The position numbers and the translations under genes are program-made. The notes under the pieces were generated by a model. That model had not been told where the DNA came from, ran no database searches, and worked only from the letters and a program-made list of their open reading frames with translations. DNA of 64,000 nucleotides from the NCBI RefSeq assembly GCF_000741525.1, contig NZ_JGYP01000002.1:248001-312000 (forward strand), given 5' to 3'. The stretch's first letter is position 1; every line of letters starts with the position of its first letter. The DNA comes from Bifidobacterium bohemicum DSM 22767 (lineage in GTDB: Bacteria; Actinomycetota; Actinomycetes; Actinomycetales; Bifidobacteriaceae). This document shows, piece after piece, positions 45,432 to 54,472 of this stretch.

Positions 45432-47768
45432 ATGTCGCGATACTCCTCACAGATCCACGAAGAACAGCAGGCTGTCACTCATGCATATACGCGCCTTGAT
45501 GCGTTGCGCGAGACCACGCGCCAACGCCTCGACGCGGTGCGCGCGGCCGGCTCCCACGGCTCGCCCACGATGCGCACCGAACGCGACTCCTTCGCTACCA
45601 TGTATGAAGACCGCCTGACCGGCTTGAGGGCGGTCGAGGATCGGCTCGTCTTCGGCAGACTCGACGATAATGCAGGACAAAAACGTTATATCGGGCGAAT
45701 CGGGCTGTTGGACGATGACCACGAGTCAATTCTCACCGATTGGCGAGCCGAAGCCGCCAGACCCTTCTACGAGGCGACTCCATCCCATCACGGCAACATA
45801 GCCATGCGCAGGCATATCACACTGAAATTCCGCGAAGTGGTGGGCATCGAAGATGAAGTACTCGACGTGGACTCAACGCATGTGGGAGCGGCCGAGCAAG
45901 CCGGCACCCTTGCCGGCGAAGGTGCCCTGATCGCTTCGCTCAATTCCAAGCGCACCGGGAAGATGAGCGATATCGTCGAAACGATTCAAGCCGAGCAGGA
46001 TCGCATCATTCGTGCGCCACTCGACCGCGCTACCATCGTGCAGGGCGGTCCGGGCACCGGCAAGACGGCCGTGGCGCTTCATCGCGCGGCTTATCTGCTC
46101 TACACCCACCGACGCCAACTGGAGCGTTCGGGTGTGCTGGTGGTAGGCCCCAGCCCGGCATTCCTGCACTATATCGATCAGGTACTCCCCTCCCTGGGAG
46201 AGACGGGCGTGGTGTCGCGAACCATCGGCGATCTGGTTCCGGGGCACCGTGCAACCTCCATCGACGACCCACTGGCCGCAAGGCTCAAAGGTCAGCGACG
46301 CATGGCCAACGCCATAGCCAACGCCGTAGCCGCGCGTGAACGCGTGCCGAAGAACCTGCCGACGATCAAGATCAACGGCATTCGCGTGCCCATGCTTAAA
46401 ACAGACGTATTGCAGGCTTTGGAAGACGCCAAGCATACGCGGTCACCACACAACAAAGCCCGTGAGACGTTCATCAAAAGCGTGCTGAGCGCAATGCGCA
46501 ATCGTTATATTGAGCAGCTCGACTACACTCCGGAACAGGCGGAAATCAGTGATGTCGCCAATCAGCTCAAGCTCAGCGACGATATCCGCAAAACACTCAA
46601 TCTGGCATGGCTTCCCATGACCGGGCCGTGGCTGATCGATCAGATGTTCTCCAAACCAGCGCAGCTGCAACGTTTCGCACCATGGCTGACCGACGACGAA
46701 ATCCAGCTCCTGACGCGTCCGAAGGGGTCCCCGCTCACGGTCAGCGATATACCCCTGCTCGACGAAGCAATGGAACTGCTCGGCCCCGACCCCAAAGTCA
46801 CGGCGCGTCAGGCGGCCGAAAAAGCTCAACGAGCCGCCGAAGAGCAATTCGCCAAAGACACCCTCGCCCAGGCTGGCATCGGATCCGGCATCGTCACCTC
46901 TTCGATGCTGCTCGACAACATCAATGGTCTCGACTCCGAAATGGTCGCCCAACAAGCCGCCAATGATCGTGAATGGACGTACGGCCATATCGTAGTGGAT
47001 GAGGCGCAGGAGCTGACCGCGATGGATTGGCGAATGCTCATGAGGCGCTGTCCGTCACGATCGTTCACCATCGTCGGAGACGTGGCACAGACCTCGGCCC
47101 TTGGAGGCACACGGCGCTGGGACAAGCGGATGGATGCCCTCTTCGGCGAAGCCGGCTGGGATTTGCATGAACTGACGATCAACTATCGCAACCCTGAGCA
47201 AGTGTCTGACCTTTCCTCGAAATTTGCGGAGAATGAAGGACTGTATATCTCAACCACCAAGGCCGTGCGCGATATGCCTGGTTCGGTGCAACGAGTCACC
47301 GTCGAGCAAAACAACGAAGAGCTCCGCTCCTTGACGGATTCCATTGGCAAGCAGGCCACCGTCCTGGTCGAGCGGTTCATCGACCAGGATGGAACAGGAC
47401 GGCTGGCGATTATCACACCGCTGGCGTTGGCTGATATGACACGACGCAAGGTTTATGATGCATTCGTCAACGAATTCGGCCAAAACCGCGCGGCAATGTT
47501 AATGGGACTGCATGATGCGGACGGCGAGAAAACGGGTTCGAACATGGATTTGGAACAGGGCGACGACGCCCCGGTAACCGTATGCGACACGCAAATGGTC
47601 AAAGGACTCGAATACGACGCCGTCATCCTTGTTCAACCAGGCATGATCGGCCAGGAGGCACCTTCGCGACGTTCGGCCGCCTCCGACCTGTATGTGGCCA
47701 TGACTCGCCCGACCCAGCAGCTGACTATCGTCCGCACCCCTACCGACACAACGCTTATCGAGCTATAA
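45432..47768 (+). CDS. helR: RNA polymerase recycling helicase, HelR/HelD class
   Basis: This 778-residue UvrD-fold ATPase lacks known DNA-helicase accessory domains and matches the HelD/HelR group, which binds RNA polymerase and, in Streptomyces, displaces rifampicin. The N-terminus is an antiparallel coiled coil (residues about 5-75). Motif I is VQGGPGTGKTAVALHRAAYLL; motif II is IVVDEAQELTAMDWRML; later motifs are INYRNPEQ and MVKGLEYDAVILV with YVAMTRPTQQL. AAAGGGA precedes ATG 45432. It is divergent from the dcw cluster across a 411-base region. Whether it confers rifamycin tolerance depends on its PEN loop, which I cannot judge here. Confidence 0.85.
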   Translation: MSRYSSQIHEEQQAVTHAYTRLDALRETTRQRLDAVRAAGSHGSPTMRTERDSFATMYEDRLTGLRAVEDRLVFGRLDDNAGQKRYIGRIGLLDDDHESILTDWRAEAARPFYEATPSHHGNIAMRRHITLKFREVVGIEDEVLDVDSTHVGAAEQAGTLAGEGALIASLNSKRTGKMSDIVETIQAEQDRIIRAPLDRATIVQGGPGTGKTAVALHRAAYLLYTHRRQLERSGVLVVGPSPAFLHYIDQVLPSLGETGVVSRTIGDLVPGHRATSIDDPLAARLKGQRRMANAIANAVAARERVPKNLPTIKINGIRVPMLKTDVLQALEDAKHTRSPHNKARETFIKSVLSAMRNRYIEQLDYTPEQAEISDVANQLKLSDDIRKTLNLAWLPMTGPWLIDQMFSKPAQLQRFAPWLTDDEIQLLTRPKGSPLTVSDIPLLDEAMELLGPDPKVTARQAAEKAQRAAEEQFAKDTLAQAGIGSGIVTSSMLLDNINGLDSEMVAQQAANDREWTYGHIVVDEAQELTAMDWRMLMRRCPSRSFTIVGDVAQTSALGGTRRWDKRMDALFGEAGWDLHELTINYRNPEQVSDLSSKFAENEGLYISTTKAVRDMPGSVQRVTVEQNNEELRSLTDSIGKQATVLVERFIDQDGTGRLAIITPLALADMTRRKVYDAFVNEFGQNRAAMLMGLHDADGEKTGSNMDLEQGDDAPVTVCDTQMVKGLEYDAVILVQPGMIGQEAPSRRSAASDLYVAMTRPTQQLTIVRTPTDTTLIEL

Positions 47769-48100
47769 TGACCCTTTTGCGGCTGCAAGGTTCGCAAACC
47801 CATGACAGCGCATTTACGAACCAGACATAGAGGTATCGGGAATGAACTCCTACAAGCGGAGCTTACCTCACTCCACCCGATACGAGCGCCTAGGTGCCGT
47901 TCTCAGTGACCACAATCAACTGATAACGATGCGCACAAAAGGGCAGCATGGCCATACTTAGGTACGCCGCAAGCCGCTCGGCACCAACCGTCGGCATCCT
48001 CGGCAACCCGGCCAATGCGCGAAGACCATTCGTCCATTCCCTCACAAGGACGCATACGAACCGTTAGAAACAACAGCTGTCGTTCGGCTCTACCGCCCGG
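47769..48100. other. Gap between convergent helR and nrdR, with a two-part hairpin
   Basis: No gene seen. At 47833-47883 an outer stem (GTATCGGG with CCCGATAC) encloses an inner stem (AACTCC with GGAGCTT). It may be a bidirectional terminator, but T runs are absent. Confidence 0.5.
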
Positions 48101-48550
48101 CTAAGCATGATCACTTTTGAGCTCTTCAATGGCGTTTTCAAAGTCGGCCAAACCGTCGAAATTCTGATAAACGCTGGCGAAACGGAGATAAGCGACTTCA
48201 TCAAGTTCACGTAACGGCGTAAGAATCGCCTTGCCGATATCTTCGGACTTGACCTGTGCCAGCCCCTGACTACGCAGGTCTTCCTCGACACGTTGTCCAA
48301 GCAGCTTGAGAGCATCCTCGTCAATGGGTCTGCCTTGGCAGGCCTTACGAACACCATTGATAACCTTTTCCCGATCGAAAGGTTCAATACTGCCGGATCG
48401 TTTAGTGACCAATAGCATGGTGGTTTCCACAGTGGTAAACCGTTTGCCGCATTTAGGGCATTCTCGACGGCGTCTTATGGCATGGCCGTCTTCGCTGATA
48501 CGCGTATCGACGACTTTGGTATCGGGGTTCTGACAAAAAGGACAATGCAT
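48101..48550 (-). CDS. nrdR: Transcriptional repressor NrdR
   Basis: NrdR represses ribonucleotide reductase genes in response to the dATP/ATP ratio. The 149-residue protein has the four-cysteine zinc ribbon (CPFCQ near residue 3 and CPKCGKRF near 32) with RRRRECP, followed by the ATP-cone domain ([27 protein letters not shown]). Length is typical. The start has no good ribosome site and may be leaderless. It stands next to the LysM gene and lexA, the same order as in Mycobacterium tuberculosis. Target operons are not in this window. Confidence 0.94.
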   Translation of the reverse strand: MHCPFCQNPDTKVVDTRISEDGHAIRRRRECPKCGKRFTTVETTMLLVTKRSGSIEPFDREKVINGVRKACQGRPIDEDALKLLGQRVEEDLRSQGLAQVKSEDIGKAILTPLRELDEVAYLRFASVYQNFDGLADFENAIEELKSDHA

Positions 48551-48680
48551 GTCTACTACAGTAACGGTTTGACGTCAAAAAATCTAATTCTGCGCCGTGT
48601 AGTCACTGCAGACGGATATTTCGATGGCTAATCCATACAGAAACGACACATCTACGAGCCGATTCGCCATGGCGCTCACA

Positions 48681-49046
48681 TCAGTTGCACTGCGGAACCA
48701 CGATACGTTGACCAGGTTTCAGTTCAGCCGACCTGAGGTTGTTCAGACTCATCAGATGGTCGACAGTATCCGCAACGCTCTTGTCGCTTGGCGTAACCTC
48801 TTTGGCATATGCCCATAGGGTATCGCCGGGGCGCACCGTGTAAGTGACGACCGGAGCCGCTTCTTGAGCGGCATTGGCCCTATCCGGTGACACCACCTGC
48901 CACCCACAGCACAGGACGGCCAACGCGAATAAAACCGCCAGCATACGACGGGATGCATAGACACGTCTTGGCACGCTTTCCGCACCGCCATCGCCATTCA
49001 CCGCACTCTCGGACTTCATTGACCCCGTGCTTGTCGTATCCGACAT
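48681..49046 (-). CDS. SOS-controlled LysM membrane protein, cell-division suppressor type
   Basis: The 121-residue protein has a cytoplasmic N-terminus, one membrane helix (MLAVLFALAVLCCGWQVV), an Ala-rich linker and a C-terminal LysM domain (YTVRPGDTLWAYAKEV ... LKPGQRIVVP) that binds peptidoglycan outside. It is divergent from lexA and covered by LexA boxes. Bacillus YneA, Corynebacterium DivS and Mycobacterium Rv2719c have this place and architecture and halt division after DNA damage, so the same role is inferred. ATG 49046 has AAAGGAG upstream. Sequence outside LysM is not conserved. Confidence 0.82.
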   Translation of the reverse strand: MSDTTSTGSMKSESAVNGDGGAESVPRRVYASRRMLAVLFALAVLCCGWQVVSPDRANAAQEAAPVVTYTVRPGDTLWAYAKEVTPSDKSVADTVDHLMSLNNLRSAELKPGQRIVVPQCN

Positions 49047-49073
49047 CGTAACTCCTTTCATACACTTAAATAT

Positions 49074-49155
49074 CGAACATGTGTTCTATCGAACGTATGT
49101 ACTATAGTCGCACAGATGTTCGACTTTTGCAAATCCGAAATCGAACATCTGTTTG
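49074..49155. promoter_or_regulatory. Four LexA boxes in the lexA/LysM divergent region
   Basis: Gram-positive type boxes (CGAACnnnnGTTCG) occur at 49074-49087 (CGAACATGTGTTCT), 49090-49103 (CGAACGTATGTACT), 49109-49122 (CGCACAGATGTTCG) and 49142-49155 (CGAACATCTGTTTG). Each has one to three mismatches, and together they cover both promoters. Confidence 0.85.
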
Positions 49156-49207
49156 ATTTTTTTGTGAATATAGACTATACTCGAAGGAGACGCGAAAGGA
49201 AAGACCA

Positions 49208-49918
49208 GTGACAGCACCCCCCAAGACCACAGACAGACCTAAACCGTCACAGGACAGACACTTGACGGATCGCCAGCACAAGGTGCTTGAGGCCATCCGA
49301 GCGCACGTCAAGCAGTACGGCTTCGCGCCATCATTCCGTGAAATCGGCGATGCGGCGGGACTCAAAAGCCCCTCTTCAGTAAAGCACCAGCTCGAATCCC
49401 TGGAAAACAAGGGATATATCCGCATGAACGCCAACAAAGGGCGCGCCCTCGAACTGGTAGATGACGGGTCACAAGCCACCACAGGTGCCGTCGATGTGAT
49501 GCCCCAACCGCCGGTAGTCGCGCAGGAGGAATCAATCATCGAGTCGCGCAACGTGCCACTGGTCGGGCGCATCGCGGCCGGCGCCCCCATCACCGCCGAC
49601 CAACAAGTCGAAGACGTAATGCGTTTACCGGAACGCCTCACCGGCACCGGCGGCAACCTCTTCATGCTGGAAGTACACGGGGATTCCATGGTCGATGCCG
49701 CCATCTGCGACGGGGACTTCGTAGTGGTACGGGAACAGTCAGATGCCGAAAACGGTGATATCGTGGCGGCTCTGCTGGACGACGAAGCGACGGTGAAGAC
49801 CTACCGCAAAGATCACGGTCACCTCTGGCTGATGCCTCACAACCCCGCATACTCCCCTATCGACGGCACCCATGCCGTCATCATGGGTAAAGTTGTCACC
49901 GTGCTGCGTAAGGTGTAG
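49208..49918 (+). CDS. lexA: SOS repressor LexA
   Basis: LexA represses DNA-damage genes and cleaves itself when RecA is activated. The 236-residue protein has an N-terminal winged helix (LTDRQHKVLEAIRAHVKQYGF, PSFREIGDAAGLKS), the Ala-Gly cleavage site in GRIAAGAP, the nucleophile Ser in VHGDSMVDA and the Lys in DEATVKTYR. The start is GTG 49208 with GAAAGGAAAG upstream. It is divergent from the LysM gene across four LexA boxes, indicating autoregulation. Confidence 0.95.
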   Translation: MTAPPKTTDRPKPSQDRHLTDRQHKVLEAIRAHVKQYGFAPSFREIGDAAGLKSPSSVKHQLESLENKGYIRMNANKGRALELVDDGSQATTGAVDVMPQPPVVAQEESIIESRNVPLVGRIAAGAPITADQQVEDVMRLPERLTGTGGNLFMLEVHGDSMVDAAICDGDFVVVREQSDAENGDIVAALLDDEATVKTYRKDHGHLWLMPHNPAYSPIDGTHAVIMGKVVTVLRKV

Positions 49919-50014
49919 ACCGTCGCAGACCACACGTAGCCTTCCCGGCAAGACTCGCACACTCTTCGCAGGTCCATTCGGACCGTAGAACCGACTGACC
50001 GTCAGGAACACTTA

Positions 50015-51781
50015 CTAGTCACCATCAGGCCCTATCACAAGGGGTATCGAGAAAGTGACCATTGCCCCGGATCCGTCCCCACGGTTCTCAATACGCAAGC
50101 TACCACCCACATGCTTGACGGCATCGCTTGCCATAGCCAATCCAATTCCCTGATGCTTCCATGCATCCGAAGCGTCCATCGGAACGGAACGGCTTTCGTC
50201 ACCACGATACAGCCATTGCGTGGCGTGGAGTAACTCCTTGGACGAAAAACCTGACCCACCATCACACACCGAAACGACCAGTTCCGGAACTCTTTCATGC
50301 GACCCATCGGCATGCGACCTTCGGGCCAAGGCAGCCCGCGCATCTTCGTCGGTGTCAACAATATCCGCAACCCCACCACCGTTACGCCACCACACCCAAT
50401 CAATCCGATGCCTCAATTCCACGGAGGCGTGAACCGGAGAATAATCAGCCGCATTCGACACCGCATTCATAACAGCACGAATAAGAGTATCAGCTTGCGG
50501 CACCTGCCAACAGCCAGTCGTTTCCGCTCCGACATCATCTCGATCGACTTCAAGGGTCAGACCTCGCGTCCTTAAATACCCCACTGCCTGCTTCCCGATC
50601 TCCTCCAGAAACAGGGGAACCGTGATAGCATCATCAGCAACGTCATTATCCGAGCATGCGGAGGTCACCCTAGCCATCGAATCCACGTAGTCGGTCATCT
50701 GCACAGCAGCGTTGGAAACGGCGTCGAGATATCCCCGCTGTTCATCGGTCAGATCGGTCTCCCCCAACAGATCCACGTTTCCGCGCACTATCGTGATCGG
50801 AGTCTTTACATCATGCCCTAATACGGCCAACTGACGGCGCTGATCCTCCTCCACCGACCACTGTCGTTCGAGGGATGCCTTCAGCGCCGCTTGCATCCGT
50901 TCAAACGCCCGCAAGGTGCAGTTGATCTCGATGATATTGGTCGAAGGAATCACAAAATCCAAGTCATTATTCCCGATGGCATTTGCTATATCAGAAAAAA
51001 CCTGCAACTTTCGACTCAGCACTCTGCCGGACCGCAACCCAATCACAACAAGCAGCGCAACGAAAAGGATCGCATCCGTCAGCAGGACCAGGTTCTGCGG
51101 GTTAGGCAGTCGATCACGTCGAGATTTGGCGATCCATTGAGGCATTATGGAATACACAAGTACGCAATACTGATTCCCAGCCGTAGCAAACACCACATAC
51201 GTATCACCGTTTTCCTGTCTGGAGGTGAGCATCGGCATGGCTTCGGCAATCCGTTGATCAGCAGGTGCACCAGCCGCATTCCCCTGTTTTTCATTCGATC
51301 TTTTGACGGACTGATGGGCCATGTCAGTGCCATACCGCACGAAATACCTCTTGACTGCCTCGACAGACCCGGCCTCCATCCCCGGAGTGATGTCCCCACC
51401 AATCCGAGTGCCGGTGTCCGAATAGAGCACGTAGCGGTACGCGGAGGGAATGGCGTCATCATCCACCGTCGTCATCGCGGCAATTGATTTGACGACCCTC
51501 GAAACGTTCCGCTCGGCGTAATTAGCGGGATAGGCAAGACTACCTTCAAACACGATCGGCACCCCGACGACATTTGCCAGCACCAAAAGGAGCGCACCTA
51601 GCAGAACATAGAGAAAATAGCGGATATTAAACAAAGCGATCGGCTGCTCGAAATGATGAACAGTCCGACGGCAACGCAACCATCGCCCTCCCGACACCGA
51701 ATCGTCGCCCACACGGTCAGCGGCATTGCCCAGAGCATTGTTCGTTGCCGCGTTCGCTACACTTCTGTTCCTGTCATCCAT
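50015..51781 (-). CDS. Sensor histidine kinase, lantibiotic/BceS-like context
   Basis: The 588-residue kinase has a membrane helix (YFLYVLLGALLLVLANVVGV), an outer sensor segment of about 150 residues, a second helix (LLTDAILFVALLVVIGL), a HAMP-like linker, the H-box LAVLGHDVKTPITIV, the N-box AVMNAVSNAADYSP, then CDGGSGFS and HQGIGLAMASD. It phosphorylates the response regulator directly upstream. It is the last of five genes, after an immunity-type ABC transporter and the regulator, so it probably senses an antimicrobial peptide or envelope stress. GTG 51805 is an alternative start; ATG 51781 has AAAGG at long spacing. Confidence 0.87.
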   Translation of the reverse strand: MDDRNRSVANAATNNALGNAADRVGDDSVSGGRWLRCRRTVHHFEQPIALFNIRYFLYVLLGALLLVLANVVGVPIVFEGSLAYPANYAERNVSRVVKSIAAMTTVDDDAIPSAYRYVLYSDTGTRIGGDITPGMEAGSVEAVKRYFVRYGTDMAHQSVKRSNEKQGNAAGAPADQRIAEAMPMLTSRQENGDTYVVFATAGNQYCVLVYSIMPQWIAKSRRDRLPNPQNLVLLTDAILFVALLVVIGLRSGRVLSRKLQVFSDIANAIGNNDLDFVIPSTNIIEINCTLRAFERMQAALKASLERQWSVEEDQRRQLAVLGHDVKTPITIVRGNVDLLGETDLTDEQRGYLDAVSNAAVQMTDYVDSMARVTSACSDNDVADDAITVPLFLEEIGKQAVGYLRTRGLTLEVDRDDVGAETTGCWQVPQADTLIRAVMNAVSNAADYSPVHASVELRHRIDWVWWRNGGGVADIVDTDEDARAALARRSHADGSHERVPELVVSVCDGGSGFSSKELLHATQWLYRGDESRSVPMDASDAWKHQGIGLAMASDAVKHVGGSLRIENRGDGSGAMVTFSIPLVIGPDGD

Positions 51782-51862
51782 ATATCGTCGCCACCTTTCA
51801 CGCACCGAACGCCGGTATATTCGCTTTTACCATCCTGTTTCCAGACAGGTGTCATCTCACCT

Positions 51863-52561
51863 TCACGCCACCCATCGATACCCAACGGACCATACCGTTT
51901 TAATCGGTTCCACCCCAAACACCGCAAATTTACGTCTGATATTGCTCATATGCGTGGTGACCACTGTCGCCCGTTCGGGCTCGGCCCGCATGTCGAGCGA
52001 ATCGTCACCCGACAACAGACATCCATCCCATATCTGCTCACGCGAGAAATCGCGCCCCGGCTGTTCGGCAAGAAACTCACAAATACGGTATTCCGCGCCA
52101 GTAAGCGGAACCTCAAGTTCATCAACGTAAAAGACACCGGCCAACAAATCGGTCGTCACACGACCAAAACGCAGCACCGGGTGATGTGCTTGACGGACCC
52201 TCGAACGCAAATGAGCGTTGACCTTGGCCCGCAGTTCGGCGGCCCCGAAAGGCTTTCGAACATAATCATCCGCTCCCAGCCCATAGCCCAAAACCGCACT
52301 GTCTTCGTCCGTTTTGGCCGTCAGAAACAGAATCGGACAGGCAACGTCTTTCCGAATGCGGCGAACAAGCTCGAAGCCATCAAGTTTCGGCATCATCACA
52401 TCGCACAGGATGAGGTCGAAACGCCCCAAATCGAGATGCAGGACCTTACGAGGGTCATTGACGACCGTGATCTCATGCCCGTCCTTGGCCAGGATCGCCG
52501 TAAGCATCGTCGTGATTCTCGTGTCATCATCGACGACAAGAATCCTACCGTGCGCTCCCAT
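51863..52561 (-). CDS. Response regulator, OmpR family
   Basis: The 232-residue regulator has a receiver domain with LVVDDDTR, the phosphoacceptor Asp in ILCDVMMPKLDGF and the Lys in DDYVRKPFG. It is followed by an OmpR winged helix (LTGAEYRICEFLAEQPGRDFSREQIW partial, THMSNIRRKF, TVWSVGYRWV). An unusual loop (LSGDDSLDMRAEPERA) lengthens the DNA-binding domain. ATG 52561 follows GGGAGA. It lies between the immunity-type permeases and the kinase and likely activates the transporter operon. Confidence 0.9.
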   Translation of the reverse strand: MGAHGRILVVDDDTRITTMLTAILAKDGHEITVVNDPRKVLHLDLGRFDLILCDVMMPKLDGFELVRRIRKDVACPILFLTAKTDEDSAVLGYGLGADDYVRKPFGAAELRAKVNAHLRSRVRQAHHPVLRFGRVTTDLLAGVFYVDELEVPLTGAEYRICEFLAEQPGRDFSREQIWDGCLLSGDDSLDMRAEPERATVVTTHMSNIRRKFAVFGVEPIKTVWSVGYRWVA

Positions 52562-52745
52562 ATGCGATTCTCCCGCACTCGACCCGCTACGATTGTTCAA
52601 GATCCACCTTCTTCCGCATATAACCATGCCGCAAAACAAAACTCAGACGACCGCCGAAAAGCCGGTTCACCACCATGCGCAAAGGATGGAACGAACGCGC
52701 ACAAAACGCGCTGACGACCGCAATCAAAACCATCTCAACTCGACC

Positions 52746-53660
52746 CTACGACGAAACCGTACGTCTGTTTTCAAAAAGATTCACCGTCGAAAACAGCAAG
52801 CATCCCAGCAAAAAGGTCAACACACCGCACGGCGCAACGGTGCTCCACACACTTTGCTTCAAATCAGAGAGCATCACCGTGGCATCAGGTGACCAACGAA
52901 TGATGGATTGCTCAATGCCAAGCGCACCCATCCGCACCTGCCAGGTAAATGGAACCCAGGCCCAAACACCATCCGAAGCGGCCAGCCCACTCAGCGTCCC
53001 GGTATTCAGCCCATTCAAGACTCCACCCATCGCAAGCGAAGCGAGCAGCGTGCCTACCGCCCCCAAACCAACAACGACATTGCGACCAAGCCCGACCGCC
53101 ATAGGCACAAAGATCATATACAGCGGCAACGAACCGAACGTGATGCCGAACACAGCCAGGATATATGCGCTGAACGAAAGACCATTGACTCCCCTTGCCG
53201 TCAGGACATCGGCAAAAACAACCCCCGCCAATGCGAGCGCGCCAAAGCCCAGCAGCCACAAGACCACAATCTTACCGGCGAAGGCCGAACGTCTGGAGGG
53301 AACGCCAAATAGGTTGACATAACCGCCAGCCTCCCGTTCTTTGTCGGCGCTGACGCCGCACACAATGGCCGCCATCAGGGGCATCGCCTCTCCCAGCAAT
53401 TGGAAGAAGGCATCCGCAGCCAAGCGAGGGTCGAAGACCGAGACAGCGAAGTAAGCACCGCACACCAGCCCCGCAAGCAAGCCACATACCATGTGAAGAC
53501 TGATCAAACCGGTACGGAATATACGCAGCCATTCAGAAAGCATCGAACGCCATAACGCAGCATGGGGGGACAACGGGCTTTTATCTCCTACCGGCATCCT
53601 GGTACGTAAAGCATCATCGGTAGTCCTCGCCTTATCGTCATCATCGATCACACGCATCAT
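52746..53660 (-). CDS. Lantibiotic-immunity-type ABC permease, second subunit (MutG/LanG-like)
   Basis: The 304-residue protein has six hydrophobic helices and the LanG-like pattern MLSEWLRIFRTGLISLHMVCGLLAG (partial), ADKEREAGGYVNLFGVPSRR and FAGKIVVLWLLG. It forms the membrane part of an exporter that expels lantibiotics from the membrane. Its start overlaps the stop of the preceding permease by one base (TGATG) with AAGGAG upstream. A gap of 184 bases separates it from the response regulator. The 30-residue N-terminus is charged. Confidence 0.8.
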   Translation of the reverse strand: MMRVIDDDDKARTTDDALRTRMPVGDKSPLSPHAALWRSMLSEWLRIFRTGLISLHMVCGLLAGLVCGAYFAVSVFDPRLAADAFFQLLGEAMPLMAAIVCGVSADKEREAGGYVNLFGVPSRRSAFAGKIVVLWLLGFGALALAGVVFADVLTARGVNGLSFSAYILAVFGITFGSLPLYMIFVPMAVGLGRNVVVGLGAVGTLLASLAMGGVLNGLNTGTLSGLAASDGVWAWVPFTWQVRMGALGIEQSIIRWSPDATVMLSDLKQSVWSTVAPCGVLTFLLGCLLFSTVNLFENRRTVSS

Positions 53661-54472
53661 CACCGCTGCTCCTTGCCGGAGAACCACACGGCCGTAAGTG
53701 CCGAAAGCAGGAGAAATACGAGCAACGAGACCGCGAGGGCAGTCACATGCTGCGAGCCGAACGTGGCTAGCGCGGTTTTCAAAGGCGAATCCGGCTCCAT
53801 TGGCACCGGCACACCGCTAGGCATCACTTTCAACATCGGCACGACCACATCGAGCATGGCACCGGGCGGACAATACATCCACAATGTAGCATTACTCCAC
53901 ATGACAATCGAGAGCACTTCATCAAGCAGGAACGTCACCAGAACGCCAACCAGCGTCCCGAACCCATCAGCCAGCGCCAATGCGGCCGGAATCATCCAAG
54001 CGCTCGTCACCAGCAGCGAAAGTCCGGCCGCCGCCGCTTCACCCGAACCGATCGATCCGCCGCCGATCGTCACGATCAAAAGCACCAACGCAATCTCAGT
54101 CGCAGACAGTGCGACGCAATATGTTATCTTGGCAATCCATACGCTGCCGCCGTCCACCGGAAGGCACGAAGTCGCGCGCCAGTGATGTTTGGCATCCAGG
54201 TTGACCACGGAAACGCACGTCAGCACCACGAACGCAGGAAGCAACAAGGCATACCAGTAGTTCAGGAGGGTGGTTACGTTGAAACCAGCCGCCCAGCCGA
54301 CCAACACTCCCAGCACCACAGCCAAGCAAAAACCGATGAGCATCTTGACGGGCGCGGCTCGTTTCCCCTTGAGAAACTCGGCCTTCAAGACGTGACCGAA
54401 TGAAATGTGAATGCGTCCCGATTCAATCGCCGTCGTACCCCGTGGCCCGAACCAACTTTCAACCCGGCTCAT
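53660..54472 (-). CDS. Lantibiotic-immunity-type ABC permease, first subunit (MutE/EpiE-like)
   Basis: The 270-residue six-helix permease carries the pattern HVLKAEFLKGKRAAPVKMLIG, YWYALLLPAFVVLTCVSVVN and DAKHHWRATSCLPVDGGSVWIAK (partial), typical of EpiE/MutE/SpaE. Together with the ATPase and the second permease it forms a LanFEG transporter. It overlaps the ATPase stop by four bases and the next permease by one. No lanthipeptide synthetase or precursor is seen in the window. Confidence 0.82.
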   Translation of the reverse strand: MSRVESWFGPRGTTAIESGRIHISFGHVLKAEFLKGKRAAPVKMLIGFCLAVVLGVLVGWAAGFNVTTLLNYWYALLLPAFVVLTCVSVVNLDAKHHWRATSCLPVDGGSVWIAKITYCVALSATEIALVLLIVTIGGGSIGSGEAAAAGLSLLVTSAWMIPAALALADGFGTLVGVLVTFLLDEVLSIVMWSNATLWMYCPPGAMLDVVVPMLKVMPSGVPVPMEPDSPLKTALATFGSQHVTALAVSLLVFLLLSALTAVWFSGKEQR

